Source of the DNA: Novosphingobium sp.
Lineage (GTDB): Bacteria; Pseudomonadota; Alphaproteobacteria; Sphingomonadales; Sphingomonadaceae
Reading direction: 5' to 3'
Length of the DNA: 12,512 bases
NCBI GenBank assembly: GCA_027490345.1
Contig: JAIXYF010000044.1
Span: 1 to 12,512, forward strand
The number at the start of each line of letters is the position of its first letter. Within the stretch, counting starts at the first letter, position 1. Shown piece after piece: positions 6,287 through 12,512 of the stretch. A program made the position numbers and the translations under genes. The notes under the pieces were generated by a model that was given only the letters and a program-made list of their open reading frames with translations, searched no databases and was not told the DNA's origin.

Positions 6287-6654
6287 GCGCGCCCGCACCA
6301 GACCGCCTGATCTTCATCTACAACGCCAATGGTGGTCTGGTGCACATGGCGCTGGATTCGCTGCACAAGACGCTTTCCCCCGCGACCTATCCGTGCAGCT
6401 TGTGCGCGCTGACGTATGGTGCGCTGCGCATGGACCCGAAGTGGCGCAAGTGGCTGGCCGCGCTGGCGATCCCGGCGGTGTTCCAGCACAAGGACGATAC
6501 GCCGCACAAGCATGTGCCGCTGCCTGCGGTCCTGTGCGAAAGCGGCGGGCGGATCGAGGAGCTGATCGATGCGGCCACGCTGGATGGCATCGCATCGCTC
6601 GATGCCCTGATCGCGGAAATGGAAGCGCGCCTTGCGCGGCGCAGCGCAGCCTAA
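6283..6654 (+). CDS. Conserved hypothetical protein with YPCSLC motif, coupled to the acyl-AMP ligase
   Basis: A 123-residue soluble protein of unknown function, with no signal peptide or membrane segment. It begins with a beta strand, RLIFIYNANGGL (8-19), followed by LDSLHKTLSPATYPCSLCALTYGAL (24-48) containing a CxxC pair (C38, C41), then a Trp-rich helix DPKWRKWLAAL (51-61) and a His-rich HKDDTPHKHVPLP (69-81). A third cysteine is C85. I recall similar YPCSLC-LTYG proteins in other bacteria, always uncharacterised. The CxxC could be redox-active or metal-binding, but neither is shown. The GTG start at 6283 overlaps the ligase stop by four bases (GTGA) and gives the full conserved N-terminus, so the two proteins are probably made together. 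The stop codon overlaps that of the convergent gene on the other strand. Confidence 0.82.
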   Translation: MSAPAPDRLIFIYNANGGLVHMALDSLHKTLSPATYPCSLCALTYGALRMDPKWRKWLAALAIPAVFQHKDDTPHKHVPLPAVLCESGGRIEELIDAATLDGIASLDALIAEMEARLARRSAA

Positions 6655-6956
6655 GCCAGCAGCCGTTCACCCTTTTCGCGCACCGCCGTCTCGATCAGCC
6701 GCCGCGCGAAACCCGCGCCTGCGGGGATTTCCACATCGAAATCAAGGCTCTCTTCGCGGGCCGCAGCGGTGCAGGGGATGGTATAGCCCATCGCGCTGAC
6801 CACGAAGGCCAGCGTGTCAGCATCGGTCCAGGTGGACTCGACTGTCGTGGCGCTGCCAAGCATGCCCTTGGCCTTGTCTTCCGCCTTGTCCAGACGCGCG
6901 GCCATGCGGCGGCGCACTTCATCCTTGCCGAGGGTGTGGGGGACTGAAACGCGCAT
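6651..6956 (-). CDS. Polyhydroxyalkanoic acid system family protein (PHA_gran_rgn-like)
   Basis: A 101-residue soluble protein resembling the small PHA granule-region family (Pfam PHA_gran_rgn), named because some members lie near polyhydroxyalkanoate genes; its biochemical role is not established. Supporting features are the start MRVSVPHTLGKDEVRRRMAARLDKA, the middle VESTWTDADTLAFVVSAMGYTI with the usual beta-rich 'W-D-L-F-V-A-G' pattern, and the end FDVEIPAGAGFARRLIETAVREKGERLL. No PHA synthase or phasin gene is visible here. The start overlaps the stop of the XpaC-like gene as TGATG, so it is the last gene of the telA operon. Its stop (6653-6651) overlaps the stop of the convergent plus-strand gene. 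Confidence 0.78.
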   Translation of the reverse strand: MRVSVPHTLGKDEVRRRMAARLDKAEDKAKGMLGSATTVESTWTDADTLAFVVSAMGYTIPCTAAAREESLDFDVEIPAGAGFARRLIETAVREKGERLLA

Positions 6957-7756
6957 CAGCTTGCCGCCTTGGGCGCAGCGAGCTGCGGGCCAGAAAGCTG
7001 CGGGCCAGAAATCTGATGGGCGGAAGGCTCCAGCCCGTCGCCATATTTGTAGTCCAGAAACCGCCCGCGCACGGCCAGCGCATCCAGATCGCCCGCTGCC
7101 AGCTGCCGCGTGACGGCATCGATTTCCGCGCTGATCTTGCCGAGACCTTCGGTCAGTTGCTGATCGGCATTGCGGCCCTCACGCTGCTCGCGCCGCATAT
7201 TTGCGGGAATGCGGCGATAGCTTTCAACCATGCCAGGCAGATGTTCGCCCACCAGCTTGCGCACTTCGGAAACCGCCGGTTCGGCCGGATCAACCCCTTC
7301 AAGCTGCAGCCCCAGCCCATCGAGCTGCACGCCGATCTGATCGATCAGGGTCACGGCAGGCGCGGGCAGCGCAGGCCGCTGCGCTTCGAGCCACAATTCG
7401 GTGCGCGCGACCATGGTGCGCACATCGCCCCGGTTGAGCGCAGCCAGATCAGGCACCTTGAGCCGGGGGAATGCGGCCAGCACGCCCACGGCCGCGATCA
7501 TGGCAAGGACCGTGACGACGATGCCGGTGAAGCCGATGCCATCGATCACCAGCCCCGCCACCAGCGCCGCCAGCAGGATCGCCATGACCGCAAAGGCAAT
7601 CCGGGCGGCCTTGCGCGCCAGATGCAGGCGTTTCAGTTCGGCTGAGCGCCGCCCGATGGACTTGCCGCCCACTCGGCGCCCGCCCGCCTGCTGGCGCACG
7701 AGGCTGGCCCGCGCCTCGGCCAGGATGCGGCTGCTCTCGCTTGCGGTTTCTGCCAT
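6956..7756 (-). CDS. XpaC-like two-transmembrane protein, TelA partner
   Basis: A 266-residue inner-membrane protein. Residues 1-50 are a basic cytoplasmic region (RRVGGKSIGRRSAELKRL). Two hydrophobic segments at about 53-72 and 75-96 form a hairpin, and a long helical cytoplasmic domain follows (about 100-240) with VRTMVARTELWLEAQ and LPGMVESYRRIP. This layout, and its place directly after telA, match the XpaC / '5-bromo-4-chloroindolyl phosphate hydrolysis' family that commonly pairs with TelA; the family name is historical and no enzyme activity should be assumed. Sequence similarity alone is modest. The ATG at 7756 is 7 bases after the telA stop, with GGAGG 12 bases upstream inside telA. 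The C-terminus carries a duplicated SGPQL pentapeptide from a 15-bp tandem repeat. Confidence 0.75.
   Translation of the reverse strand: MAETASESSRILAEARASLVRQQAGGRRVGGKSIGRRSAELKRLHLARKAARIAFAVMAILLAALVAGLVIDGIGFTGIVVTVLAMIAAVGVLAAFPRLKVPDLAALNRGDVRTMVARTELWLEAQRPALPAPAVTLIDQIGVQLDGLGLQLEGVDPAEPAVSEVRKLVGEHLPGMVESYRRIPANMRREQREGRNADQQLTEGLGKISAEIDAVTRQLAAGDLDALAVRGRFLDYKYGDGLEPSAHQISGPQLSGPQLAAPKAAS
6981..7010. repeat. 15-bp tandem duplication at the 3' end of the XpaC-like gene
   Basis: The unit AGCTGCGGGCCAGAA is present twice without mismatch (6981-6995 and 6996-7010). Because it is a multiple of three it keeps the frame and gives SGPQL-SGPQL near residues 250-259. It looks like a recent slippage event in a flexible tail. 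Confidence 0.95.
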
Positions 7757-7763
7757 GTGGGGA

Positions 7764-8978
7764 TCAGCCCTCCAGGCTCAGCAGCGGCGAAGTGGCCTCT
7801 CCGCCAGCCAGTTGCTTGCTGGCCTGTGCCTGCCCTTCGGCGCGCGCGATATAGCCCTTGGACTTCTCGACCTCGCCCGAAAGCGTGTCGACCGTCTGCT
7901 TCATCGCATCGAGTGCTTTGAGCTTGAACGTATCGATGGTGTCCATCGTCTCGTAGATGTTCTGGAAGGCGCGTTGCAGCGTCTCCAGCGGGATCGTGCT
8001 GGAAGCGGCCATTTCGTGGATCTTGCCGGTCTGCTCGCGCAGCAGCTTGCCGGTGGAATCGATGATGTTGGCGGTCGTGGTGTTGAGCGCGGTGATCTGC
8101 GAGAGCACGAGGCGCTGGTTGGTCATCGCCTGCGCCACGGTAACGGCGGTGCGCAGCGCAGCGACCGTGGTGGTGCCTGCGCGGTCCACGCCTTTCACCA
8201 GTTCGACGTTGTTCTTCTTGACCAGATCGAGCGCGAGATAGCCCTGCACCGTCACGGCCATCTGCGTCAGCAGATCCTGCGTGCGCTGGCGGGTGTAGAA
8301 CAGCGCCGTCTCGCGGATCGCCTTGGCCTTGGCGGGATCGGTGTGATCAAGATCGTTCGCGGCGTCTTCCAGTTTTTGATCCAGCACTTTGGAGATGTGG
8401 ATCATCTGCTCCAGATTGCCCATCGCTTCCCACAGCTTGCCGCGCTCCACGTCGATCGCGGCGTTGTCCATCAGCAGCTCGTCCTTCCCCGAGGCAAGCC
8501 GATCGAGGATCGCCTTGATATGCCCTTGCGAGGATGTGTAGCCATCGAAATAGTTCTTCAGCTTGTTGCCGAAGGGGATGATGCCGAGGATCTTGCGCGG
8601 GGCGGAAAGATTGCCCTGCCGGCCCGGATCAAGCTCTTCCACCGTGCGGCGCAGCGCGGCAAGATCGGCGCCGACGCCCGAATCTTTGTCCATCGCGCGC
8701 ACCGGGCGATCCAGAAACCGGTTGGCCATGCCTGCCGCTGCCGCAATTTCCTTGCGGCCCATGTTGGAAAGCTGATCGACGCGCTTGCCAAATTCGGGGC
8801 TCGCCGCATCCTGCGCGACGAGATCGGCGACAAAGGCTTCGGCGCGGGCTTCCAGCTTCGACCTCGTGTCGTCCGCCACGGGCACCAGCCCGGCGGCCTG
8901 CGCGGGCGCAACCGCCGGCACCGGATCGGGCGGCGTGAGCGTGATCTTGGTAACGGTATCCGTCGCAGTGCTGGCCAT
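7764..8978 (-). CDS. telA: TelA family protein (toxic anion resistance)
   Basis: A 404-residue cytoplasmic, mostly alpha-helical protein of the TelA/KlaA family, linked to tellurite resistance and to envelope-stress or antibiotic tolerance in other bacteria; the mechanism is not settled. Recognised blocks are QLSNMGRKEIAAAAGMANRFLDRPV, KILGIIPFGNKLKNYFDGYTSSQGHI, the long coiled-coil region around YTRQRTQDLLTQMAVTVQGYLALDLVKKNNVELVKGV, and ALRTAVTVAQAMTNQRLVLSQITALNTTT. The ATG at 8978 gives the family's usual length. GGAA lies 4 bases upstream of it. The frame stays open to 9671, but that part is antisense to the dehydrogenase gene. It heads a compact minus-strand operon with the XpaC-like and PHA-system genes and is divergent from the short-chain dehydrogenase across 159 bases. 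Confidence 0.92.
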   Translation of the reverse strand: MASTATDTVTKITLTPPDPVPAVAPAQAAGLVPVADDTRSKLEARAEAFVADLVAQDAASPEFGKRVDQLSNMGRKEIAAAAGMANRFLDRPVRAMDKDSGVGADLAALRRTVEELDPGRQGNLSAPRKILGIIPFGNKLKNYFDGYTSSQGHIKAILDRLASGKDELLMDNAAIDVERGKLWEAMGNLEQMIHISKVLDQKLEDAANDLDHTDPAKAKAIRETALFYTRQRTQDLLTQMAVTVQGYLALDLVKKNNVELVKGVDRAGTTTVAALRTAVTVAQAMTNQRLVLSQITALNTTTANIIDSTGKLLREQTGKIHEMAASSTIPLETLQRAFQNIYETMDTIDTFKLKALDAMKQTVDTLSGEVEKSKGYIARAEGQAQASKQLAGGEATSPLLSLEG

Positions 8979-9059
8979 GGTGTTCCGTCTCGCTTTCGCC
9001 CCGAAACCAGCCGGGGCGCCTCTCCGGGGCAATGTGGCGTGCCGATGGCCGCTTCGCAA

Positions 9060-9083
9060 GCTGTATTGGCAAGATAATACAGC
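9060..9083. promoter_or_regulatory. AT-rich palindrome in the telA / dehydrogenase divergent region, candidate operator
   Basis: GCTGTATT (9060-9067) and AATACAGC (9076-9083) are perfect 8-base arms separated by 8 bases. The element is AT-rich against a strongly GC-rich background. It contains GATAAT on the plus strand (9073-9078) and TATTAT on the minus strand (9079-9074), each a 5-of-6 match to a -10 box. It lies 82 bases from the telA start and 55 bases from the dehydrogenase start. A regulator acting on one or both promoters is inferred. Confidence 0.45.
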
Positions 9084-9137
9084 AGATGCCTCTTGGGCCT
9101 GCTCGACAGCGCTGCACCGGGCGGCCAAGCCAGCGTC

Positions 9138-9869
9138 ATGGACACGCTTTCTCCTTCCCTGCGCTGCGCCGTGTTTGGCACGTCGGGCGGCCTTGGCCGC
9201 GCGCTGGCGCTGGCGCTGGCGTCGCGCGTTGATGTGGCCGAAGTCCACGCCGGATCGCGCCGTGGCGATGTGCCGGGCGGCGCCAAGCTGCACCCCTTTG
9301 CGTTCGATCTGACCGATGAGGCGAGCATCGCGGCGGCCTGCGCCGGGATTGGTGGGCCGCTCGATATCGTGCTGATCGCCACCGGGCGGCTCACCCGGGC
9401 GGACGGCACCGGGCCGGAGAAATCTTGGCGAGCGATCAGCGGTGAAGGTATGGCCGAGCTGTTTGCGGTCAACACCATCGGCCCCGCGCTGATCGCCAAG
9501 CACACCTTGCCGCTGCTGCGGCGCGATGGGCGCGCGGTGTTTGCCGCGCTTTCGGCCCGTGTCGGCTCCATCACCGACAACCGGCTGGGCGGCTGGCACG
9601 CCTACCGCATGAGCAAGGCCGCGCTGGGTATGCTGGTCAAGAACCTTGCACTCGAACTGGCGCGCACCCACCCGCAGGCGCTAGCCGTCACGCTCCATCC
9701 GGGCACAGTGGATACCGGGCTTTCCGCCCCGTTTCAGCGCGGGGTGGCGGCGGAGAAGCTGTTCACACCGGCCTTTTCGGCAGCGGCGCTGCTGGGGGTG
9801 CTGGATGGGCTGACCCCGGCGGACAGCGGCGGGCTGTTTGCATGGGATGGGGCGCAGCTCCCGTTCTGA
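9138..9869 (+). CDS. Short-chain dehydrogenase/reductase (SDR) family oxidoreductase
   Basis: A 243-residue cytoplasmic NAD(P)-dependent oxidoreductase of unknown substrate. The nucleotide-binding loop is GTSGGLG (14-20), a classical TGxxxGxG variant. The usual NNAG is replaced by IATG (80-83). N112 (VNTIGP), S139, Y156 and K160 (YRMSK) form the catalytic tetrad. HPGTVDTGLSAPF (187-199) is the usual post-catalytic loop. The overall pattern resembles the C-factor/CsgA-like SDR group, but that is family resemblance only. The ATG at 9138 is preferred; an upstream in-frame TTG at 9093 adds 15 residues without family character. It is transcribed alone, divergent from telA, and stops 28 bases before the convergent recQ end. 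Confidence 0.9.
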   Translation: MDTLSPSLRCAVFGTSGGLGRALALALASRVDVAEVHAGSRRGDVPGGAKLHPFAFDLTDEASIAAACAGIGGPLDIVLIATGRLTRADGTGPEKSWRAISGEGMAELFAVNTIGPALIAKHTLPLLRRDGRAVFAALSARVGSITDNRLGGWHAYRMSKAALGMLVKNLALELARTHPQALAVTLHPGTVDTGLSAPFQRGVAAEKLFTPAFSAAALLGVLDGLTPADSGGLFAWDGAQLPF

Positions 9870-9897
9870 CCGCTACCTTGAATCATTCGGCTTTGGG

Positions 9898-11688
9898 TCA
9901 ATATCCCCGAATTTCCTGAAGGAACCGGGCGCCATAGGCCTCCAGCTTGCGCGCGCCGACGCCGCCGATGGCGCCGAGTTCCTGCAAGCTGGCAGGGCGG
10001 CGAGCGGCCATGTCGCGCAGCACCGAATCGTGGAAGACGACATAGGGCGGCACCCCGGCCTCCAGCGCGAGTTCGCGGCGCAGCGCGCGCAGCGCCTCGA
10101 ACAGCGGATCGCCGACCGGATTCGGCAAGGCTTCCGCGCCCCGGCGGCGAGAGGTGCGTTCGGCCTTGGGCGCGACGACAAGATCGAGGCGGCCTTCGCC
10201 CTTGAGCAGCGCGCGGGCATCGCCGCCCAGCATGAAGCCGCCGTGTTCGTTGGTGACCAGCGTGCCGCGCGCCTGCAGCGCCCGCGCCACCGGGCGCAGC
10301 AACGCAGCTTCCTCGCCTGGCACGATGCCGAACACCGAAAGCTGATCGTGGCCCCGGCTGGTCACGCGCTCGTCTGCCGCGCCGGTGAGGATCTTTTCAA
10401 GATAACCGAGGCCGAACATCTGCCCGGTGCGATAGACGGCGGAGAGCAGCTTGCGCGCCAGCTCCGTCGCGTCGGTCACGCCCGGCGCATGGAGGCAGTT
10501 GTCGCAATTGCCACAAGCCTCGGGCGGGTGTTCGCCGAAATGGCGGAGCAGGACAGCGCGGCGGCAGGTGGGCGTTTCGACAAGGTTGGCGAGCGCATCG
10601 AGCCGCGCGCGTTCGCTCGGCTGGCGGTGCTCTTCCACCTCGGCCATGCGCATGCGGGCGCGGGCGAAATCATCCGCACCCCACAGCATCAGCGCGACCG
10701 CCTCATCCCCGTCGCGGCCCGCGCGGCCGGTTTCCTGATAGTAGCCCTCGATGGACTTCGGCAGCCCCGCATGGGCGACGAAGCGCACGTCGGGCTTGTC
10801 GATCCCCATGCCGAAGGCGACCGTGGCGACCATGACCATGTCTTCGCTGGCGACGAAGGCCGCCTGATTGGCCGCGCGCACGTCTGCCGGGAGGCCCGCA
10901 TGATAGGGCAGAACCGGGCGGCCTGCTTCACCGAGCTGCGCGGCAAGCTTCTCCACCCCGCTCCGCGTAGGAGCATAGACAATGCCGGGGCCGCGCTGCT
11001 CCGTGAGGAGCGCCTTCAACTGGCGCAGCGCATTGTCACGCGGGGTGATGCGATAGCGGATATTGGGCCGATCAAACCCGGCAATGATCAGGCCGTCGTC
11101 GGCAATGCCCAGCTGCGCGAGGATATCGGCGCGGGTGTGGCGGTCGGCCGTTGCCGTCAACGCAAGGCGCGGTACATCCGGGAAGGAATCGAGCAGCGGG
11201 CGCAGCAGGCGATAGTCTGGCCGGAAATCGTGGCCCCATTCGGAAACGCAGTGCGCCTCATCGATGGCGAACAGCGATATCGGCGCGCGGCTCAGCAGCT
11301 CGCGGAAATGCGATTGGCTGGCGCGTTCGGGCGCAACATAAAGCAGATCGAGCTGGCCTTGGCGGAAGCGCTCGATGGTCGCCTCGCGGTCCGTGTCGAC
11401 GCTGGTGAGGGCGGCGGCGGCAAGGCCATTGGCATTCGCGGCGCGCAGCTGATCGTGCATCAGCGCGATCAGCGGGGAGACCACAACGCATGTGCCCGGC
11501 AACATCGCGGCGGGGAGCTGATAGGTGAGCGACTTGCCCGCGCCCGTGGGCATGACCGCAAGCGTCGATTGCCCCCCAAGCACGCGACCGACGACCTGAT
11601 CCTGCACGCCGCGAAACGCGCTGAAGCCGAAAATGCGCGAGAGGGCTGAAATTGCGTCGCCCTGGGTTTCGGGATGGATCGTGCTCAC
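9898..11688 (-). CDS. recQ: ATP-dependent DNA helicase RecQ
   Basis: RecQ is a 3'-5' DNA helicase acting in recombination and repair of stalled forks. The 596-residue product shows the complete domain order. The helicase core has FRGVQ (25-29), Walker A PTGAGKS (47-53), DEAH (143-146, followed by CVSEWGHDFRPDYR), TATA (178-181), and the RecA2 motifs YHAGLP (262-267), ATVAFGMGIDKPDVR (288-302) and QETGRAGRDG (318-327). The zinc-binding RecQ-Ct cysteines are C375, C392, C395 and C398, followed by the winged-helix part. A C-terminal HRDC domain spans about 522-596. The start is a GTG at 11688; the nearby ATG at 11699 is out of frame and hits a stop after four codons. It lies 39 bases downstream of the serine hydrolase stop and may be cotranscribed with it. 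Confidence 0.95.
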   Translation of the reverse strand: MSTIHPETQGDAISALSRIFGFSAFRGVQDQVVGRVLGGQSTLAVMPTGAGKSLTYQLPAAMLPGTCVVVSPLIALMHDQLRAANANGLAAAALTSVDTDREATIERFRQGQLDLLYVAPERASQSHFRELLSRAPISLFAIDEAHCVSEWGHDFRPDYRLLRPLLDSFPDVPRLALTATADRHTRADILAQLGIADDGLIIAGFDRPNIRYRITPRDNALRQLKALLTEQRGPGIVYAPTRSGVEKLAAQLGEAGRPVLPYHAGLPADVRAANQAAFVASEDMVMVATVAFGMGIDKPDVRFVAHAGLPKSIEGYYQETGRAGRDGDEAVALMLWGADDFARARMRMAEVEEHRQPSERARLDALANLVETPTCRRAVLLRHFGEHPPEACGNCDNCLHAPGVTDATELARKLLSAVYRTGQMFGLGYLEKILTGAADERVTSRGHDQLSVFGIVPGEEAALLRPVARALQARGTLVTNEHGGFMLGGDARALLKGEGRLDLVVAPKAERTSRRRGAEALPNPVGDPLFEALRALRRELALEAGVPPYVVFHDSVLRDMAARRPASLQELGAIGGVGARKLEAYGARFLQEIRGY

Positions 11689-11727
11689 CCGCCCGCCATG
11701 GCAGATCAGGCAGCCTAAGGAAAAGCC

Positions 11728-12512
11728 CTATCGGCTCCGTGACGGTGGAGACCGCAGCCGCGTTCGCGTTAGCACGGCTTCTTCGACCGCACTGAAGGCG
11801 CTGATACCCTTGGCAGCGTCATCCGGCACGGCGGTGGTGAAGAAGGCGACCCCGCGCCCGGTCATGGGATCAAGCCACAGGCCGGAGCGCAGGCCATAGG
11901 CCTCGCCGGGGTGACCGATGCGGGGGACACCATCGGCAAACGGATCATCGCGGCAGCCTGCCGTGTGGTTTCCGATCAGCTGCACGCCAAGGGCATAGGC
12001 GCAGAAGAACCCGTCCGGCTCGCCGTTTTCGCCCAGACCGTTGCGGCCATTGAAGCGCCATTGCGGCGTGGTGAGCGCGGCGAAGCTGGCGGGCGAAAGG
12101 AAACCGCGCCCGCCGCGCGCCATCATCTGGCCAATGCGCGCAAGATCACGCATCGCGATGCGCAGGCCGCCCTGGGGCGAGAACAGCGCGCCGTTCCAGC
12201 CGGGGGTGTAGGCGCCGAGATCGCAAGGCTGACCGGGGACGACGACGACCGGGCAATCGGGCAATTTGCCGCGCAGATCATCACGCGCCACGCTGCCATC
12301 GGCGCGGTGAAGCACCACGGCGCGGGCGGCGGCTCCTGCCTCACAGCCGGACCAGTTGTAGCAGGCCGAGAGCTTCAGCGGCTGGAGCACAAGGCGGCCC
12401 ATCAGGCGGTCGAAGCGCTCACCCGTGGCGGCCTCCATGACCGAGGCGATGACGGGGAAATTGAAGTTGGCGTAGTGGAACCAGTCATCGCCGGGGCCAT
12501 GCGCCGGATCCC
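11728..12512 (-). CDS. Serine hydrolase / class C beta-lactamase-like protein, N-terminus beyond the right edge
   Basis: The last 260 or so residues of a penicillin-binding/beta-lactamase-fold hydrolase, open to the window edge at 12512. The second active-site element YAN appears near the edge (GDDWFHYANFNFPVIAS, about 12498-12439), followed by VMEAATGERFDRLMGRLVLQPL, typical of this family. The third element is HPG (in GHPGEAYGLRSGLWLDP), replacing KTG as in many esterase or D-aminopeptidase-like members. The catalytic SxxK lies outside, as would any signal peptide. Two pairs of cysteines in the visible part (for example YNWSGC and LPDCPV) fit an exported protein, but this is inference. An internal ATG at 12438 is not the start, because the conserved YAN lies upstream of it. 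Substrate unknown; beta-lactam resistance should not be assumed. Confidence 0.85.
   Translation of the reverse strand, partial: DPAHGPGDDWFHYANFNFPVIASVMEAATGERFDRLMGRLVLQPLKLSACYNWSGCEAGAAARAVVLHRADGSVARDDLRGKLPDCPVVVVPGQPCDLGAYTPGWNGALFSPQGGLRIAMRDLARIGQMMARGGRGFLSPASFAALTTPQWRFNGRNGLGENGEPDGFFCAYALGVQLIGNHTAGCRDDPFADGVPRIGHPGEAYGLRSGLWLDPMTGRGVAFFTTAVPDDAAKGISAFSAVEEAVLTRTRLRSPPSRSR

Noticed and set aside
7401..9077. 558-codon plus-strand open frame
   Set aside because: It lies antisense to telA and the XpaC-like gene, both well-supported; no motif or ribosome site supports it.
8979..9671. Upstream extension of the telA frame by 231 codons
   Set aside because: This part is antisense to the short-chain dehydrogenase and is Arg/Gln/Gly-rich. 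TelA homologues start at the ATG at 8978.
9838..11649. 603-codon plus-strand open frame
   Set aside because: It is antisense to recQ, whose helicase, zinc and HRDC motifs are complete.
1..12512. CRISPR arrays, insertion sequences, phage or defence genes
   Set aside because: No regularly spaced repeats, transposase or integrase motifs, or terminal inverted repeats were seen. Every sizeable gene fits a housekeeping or conserved family.

Overview
The window is a GC-rich, densely packed chromosomal segment from an alphaproteobacterium, most likely of the order Sphingomonadales (Novosphingobium/Sphingomonas type). The assignment rests on gene content and context: tRNA-Trp near secE, an NDUFA12 homologue next to a DUF2155 lipoprotein, recX next to a DUF192 protein, a stand-alone fatty acyl-AMP ligase, and a telA/XpaC-like/PHA-system-protein string. 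Codon usage looks uniform. I see no insertion sequence, phage gene, CRISPR array, rRNA or toxin-antitoxin module, so this reads as core genome rather than an island.

Layout. (1) 1-1525, minus strand: tRNA-Trp(CCA), a zinc alcohol dehydrogenase of the YahK/cinnamyl-alcohol-dehydrogenase type, a strong 15-bp hairpin, a putative promoter, and the first codons of secE at the left edge. The dehydrogenase sits where tRNA-Trp and secE are often directly adjacent. (2) 1590-2348, plus strand: aat, the leucyl/phenylalanyl-tRNA-protein transferase. It converges on the next block and its C-terminal tail overlaps the DUF2155 gene by 154 bp. (3) 4395-2195, minus strand: recX, DUF192 lipoprotein, NDUFA12 homologue, DUF2155 lipoprotein, with overlaps at recX/DUF192 and NDUFA12/DUF2155. 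(4) 4529-6654, plus strand: a fatty acyl-AMP ligase translationally coupled (GTGA) to a small conserved protein with a CxxC motif. (5) 8978-6651, minus strand: telA, an XpaC-like two-TM protein and a small PHA-system protein in one compact operon. Its last stop codon overlaps that of the small CxxC protein. (6) 9138-9869, plus strand: a short-chain dehydrogenase. (7) 12512-9898, minus strand: a serine beta-lactamase-like hydrolase (N-terminus beyond the right edge) and recQ.

How the genes fit together. Most of the window is housekeeping: secretion and tRNA (secE, tRNA-Trp), N-end-rule degradation (aat), recombination (recX, recQ), respiratory complex I accessory function (NDUFA12) and envelope lipoproteins (DUF2155, DUF192). 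The two less-understood modules are the acyl-AMP ligase/CxxC pair and the telA operon. I found no convincing new defence or mobile system. The most notable observations are dual-coded DNA at two gene junctions, repeat elements in the two divergent promoter regions, and the uncharacterised protein coupled to the acyl-AMP ligase.
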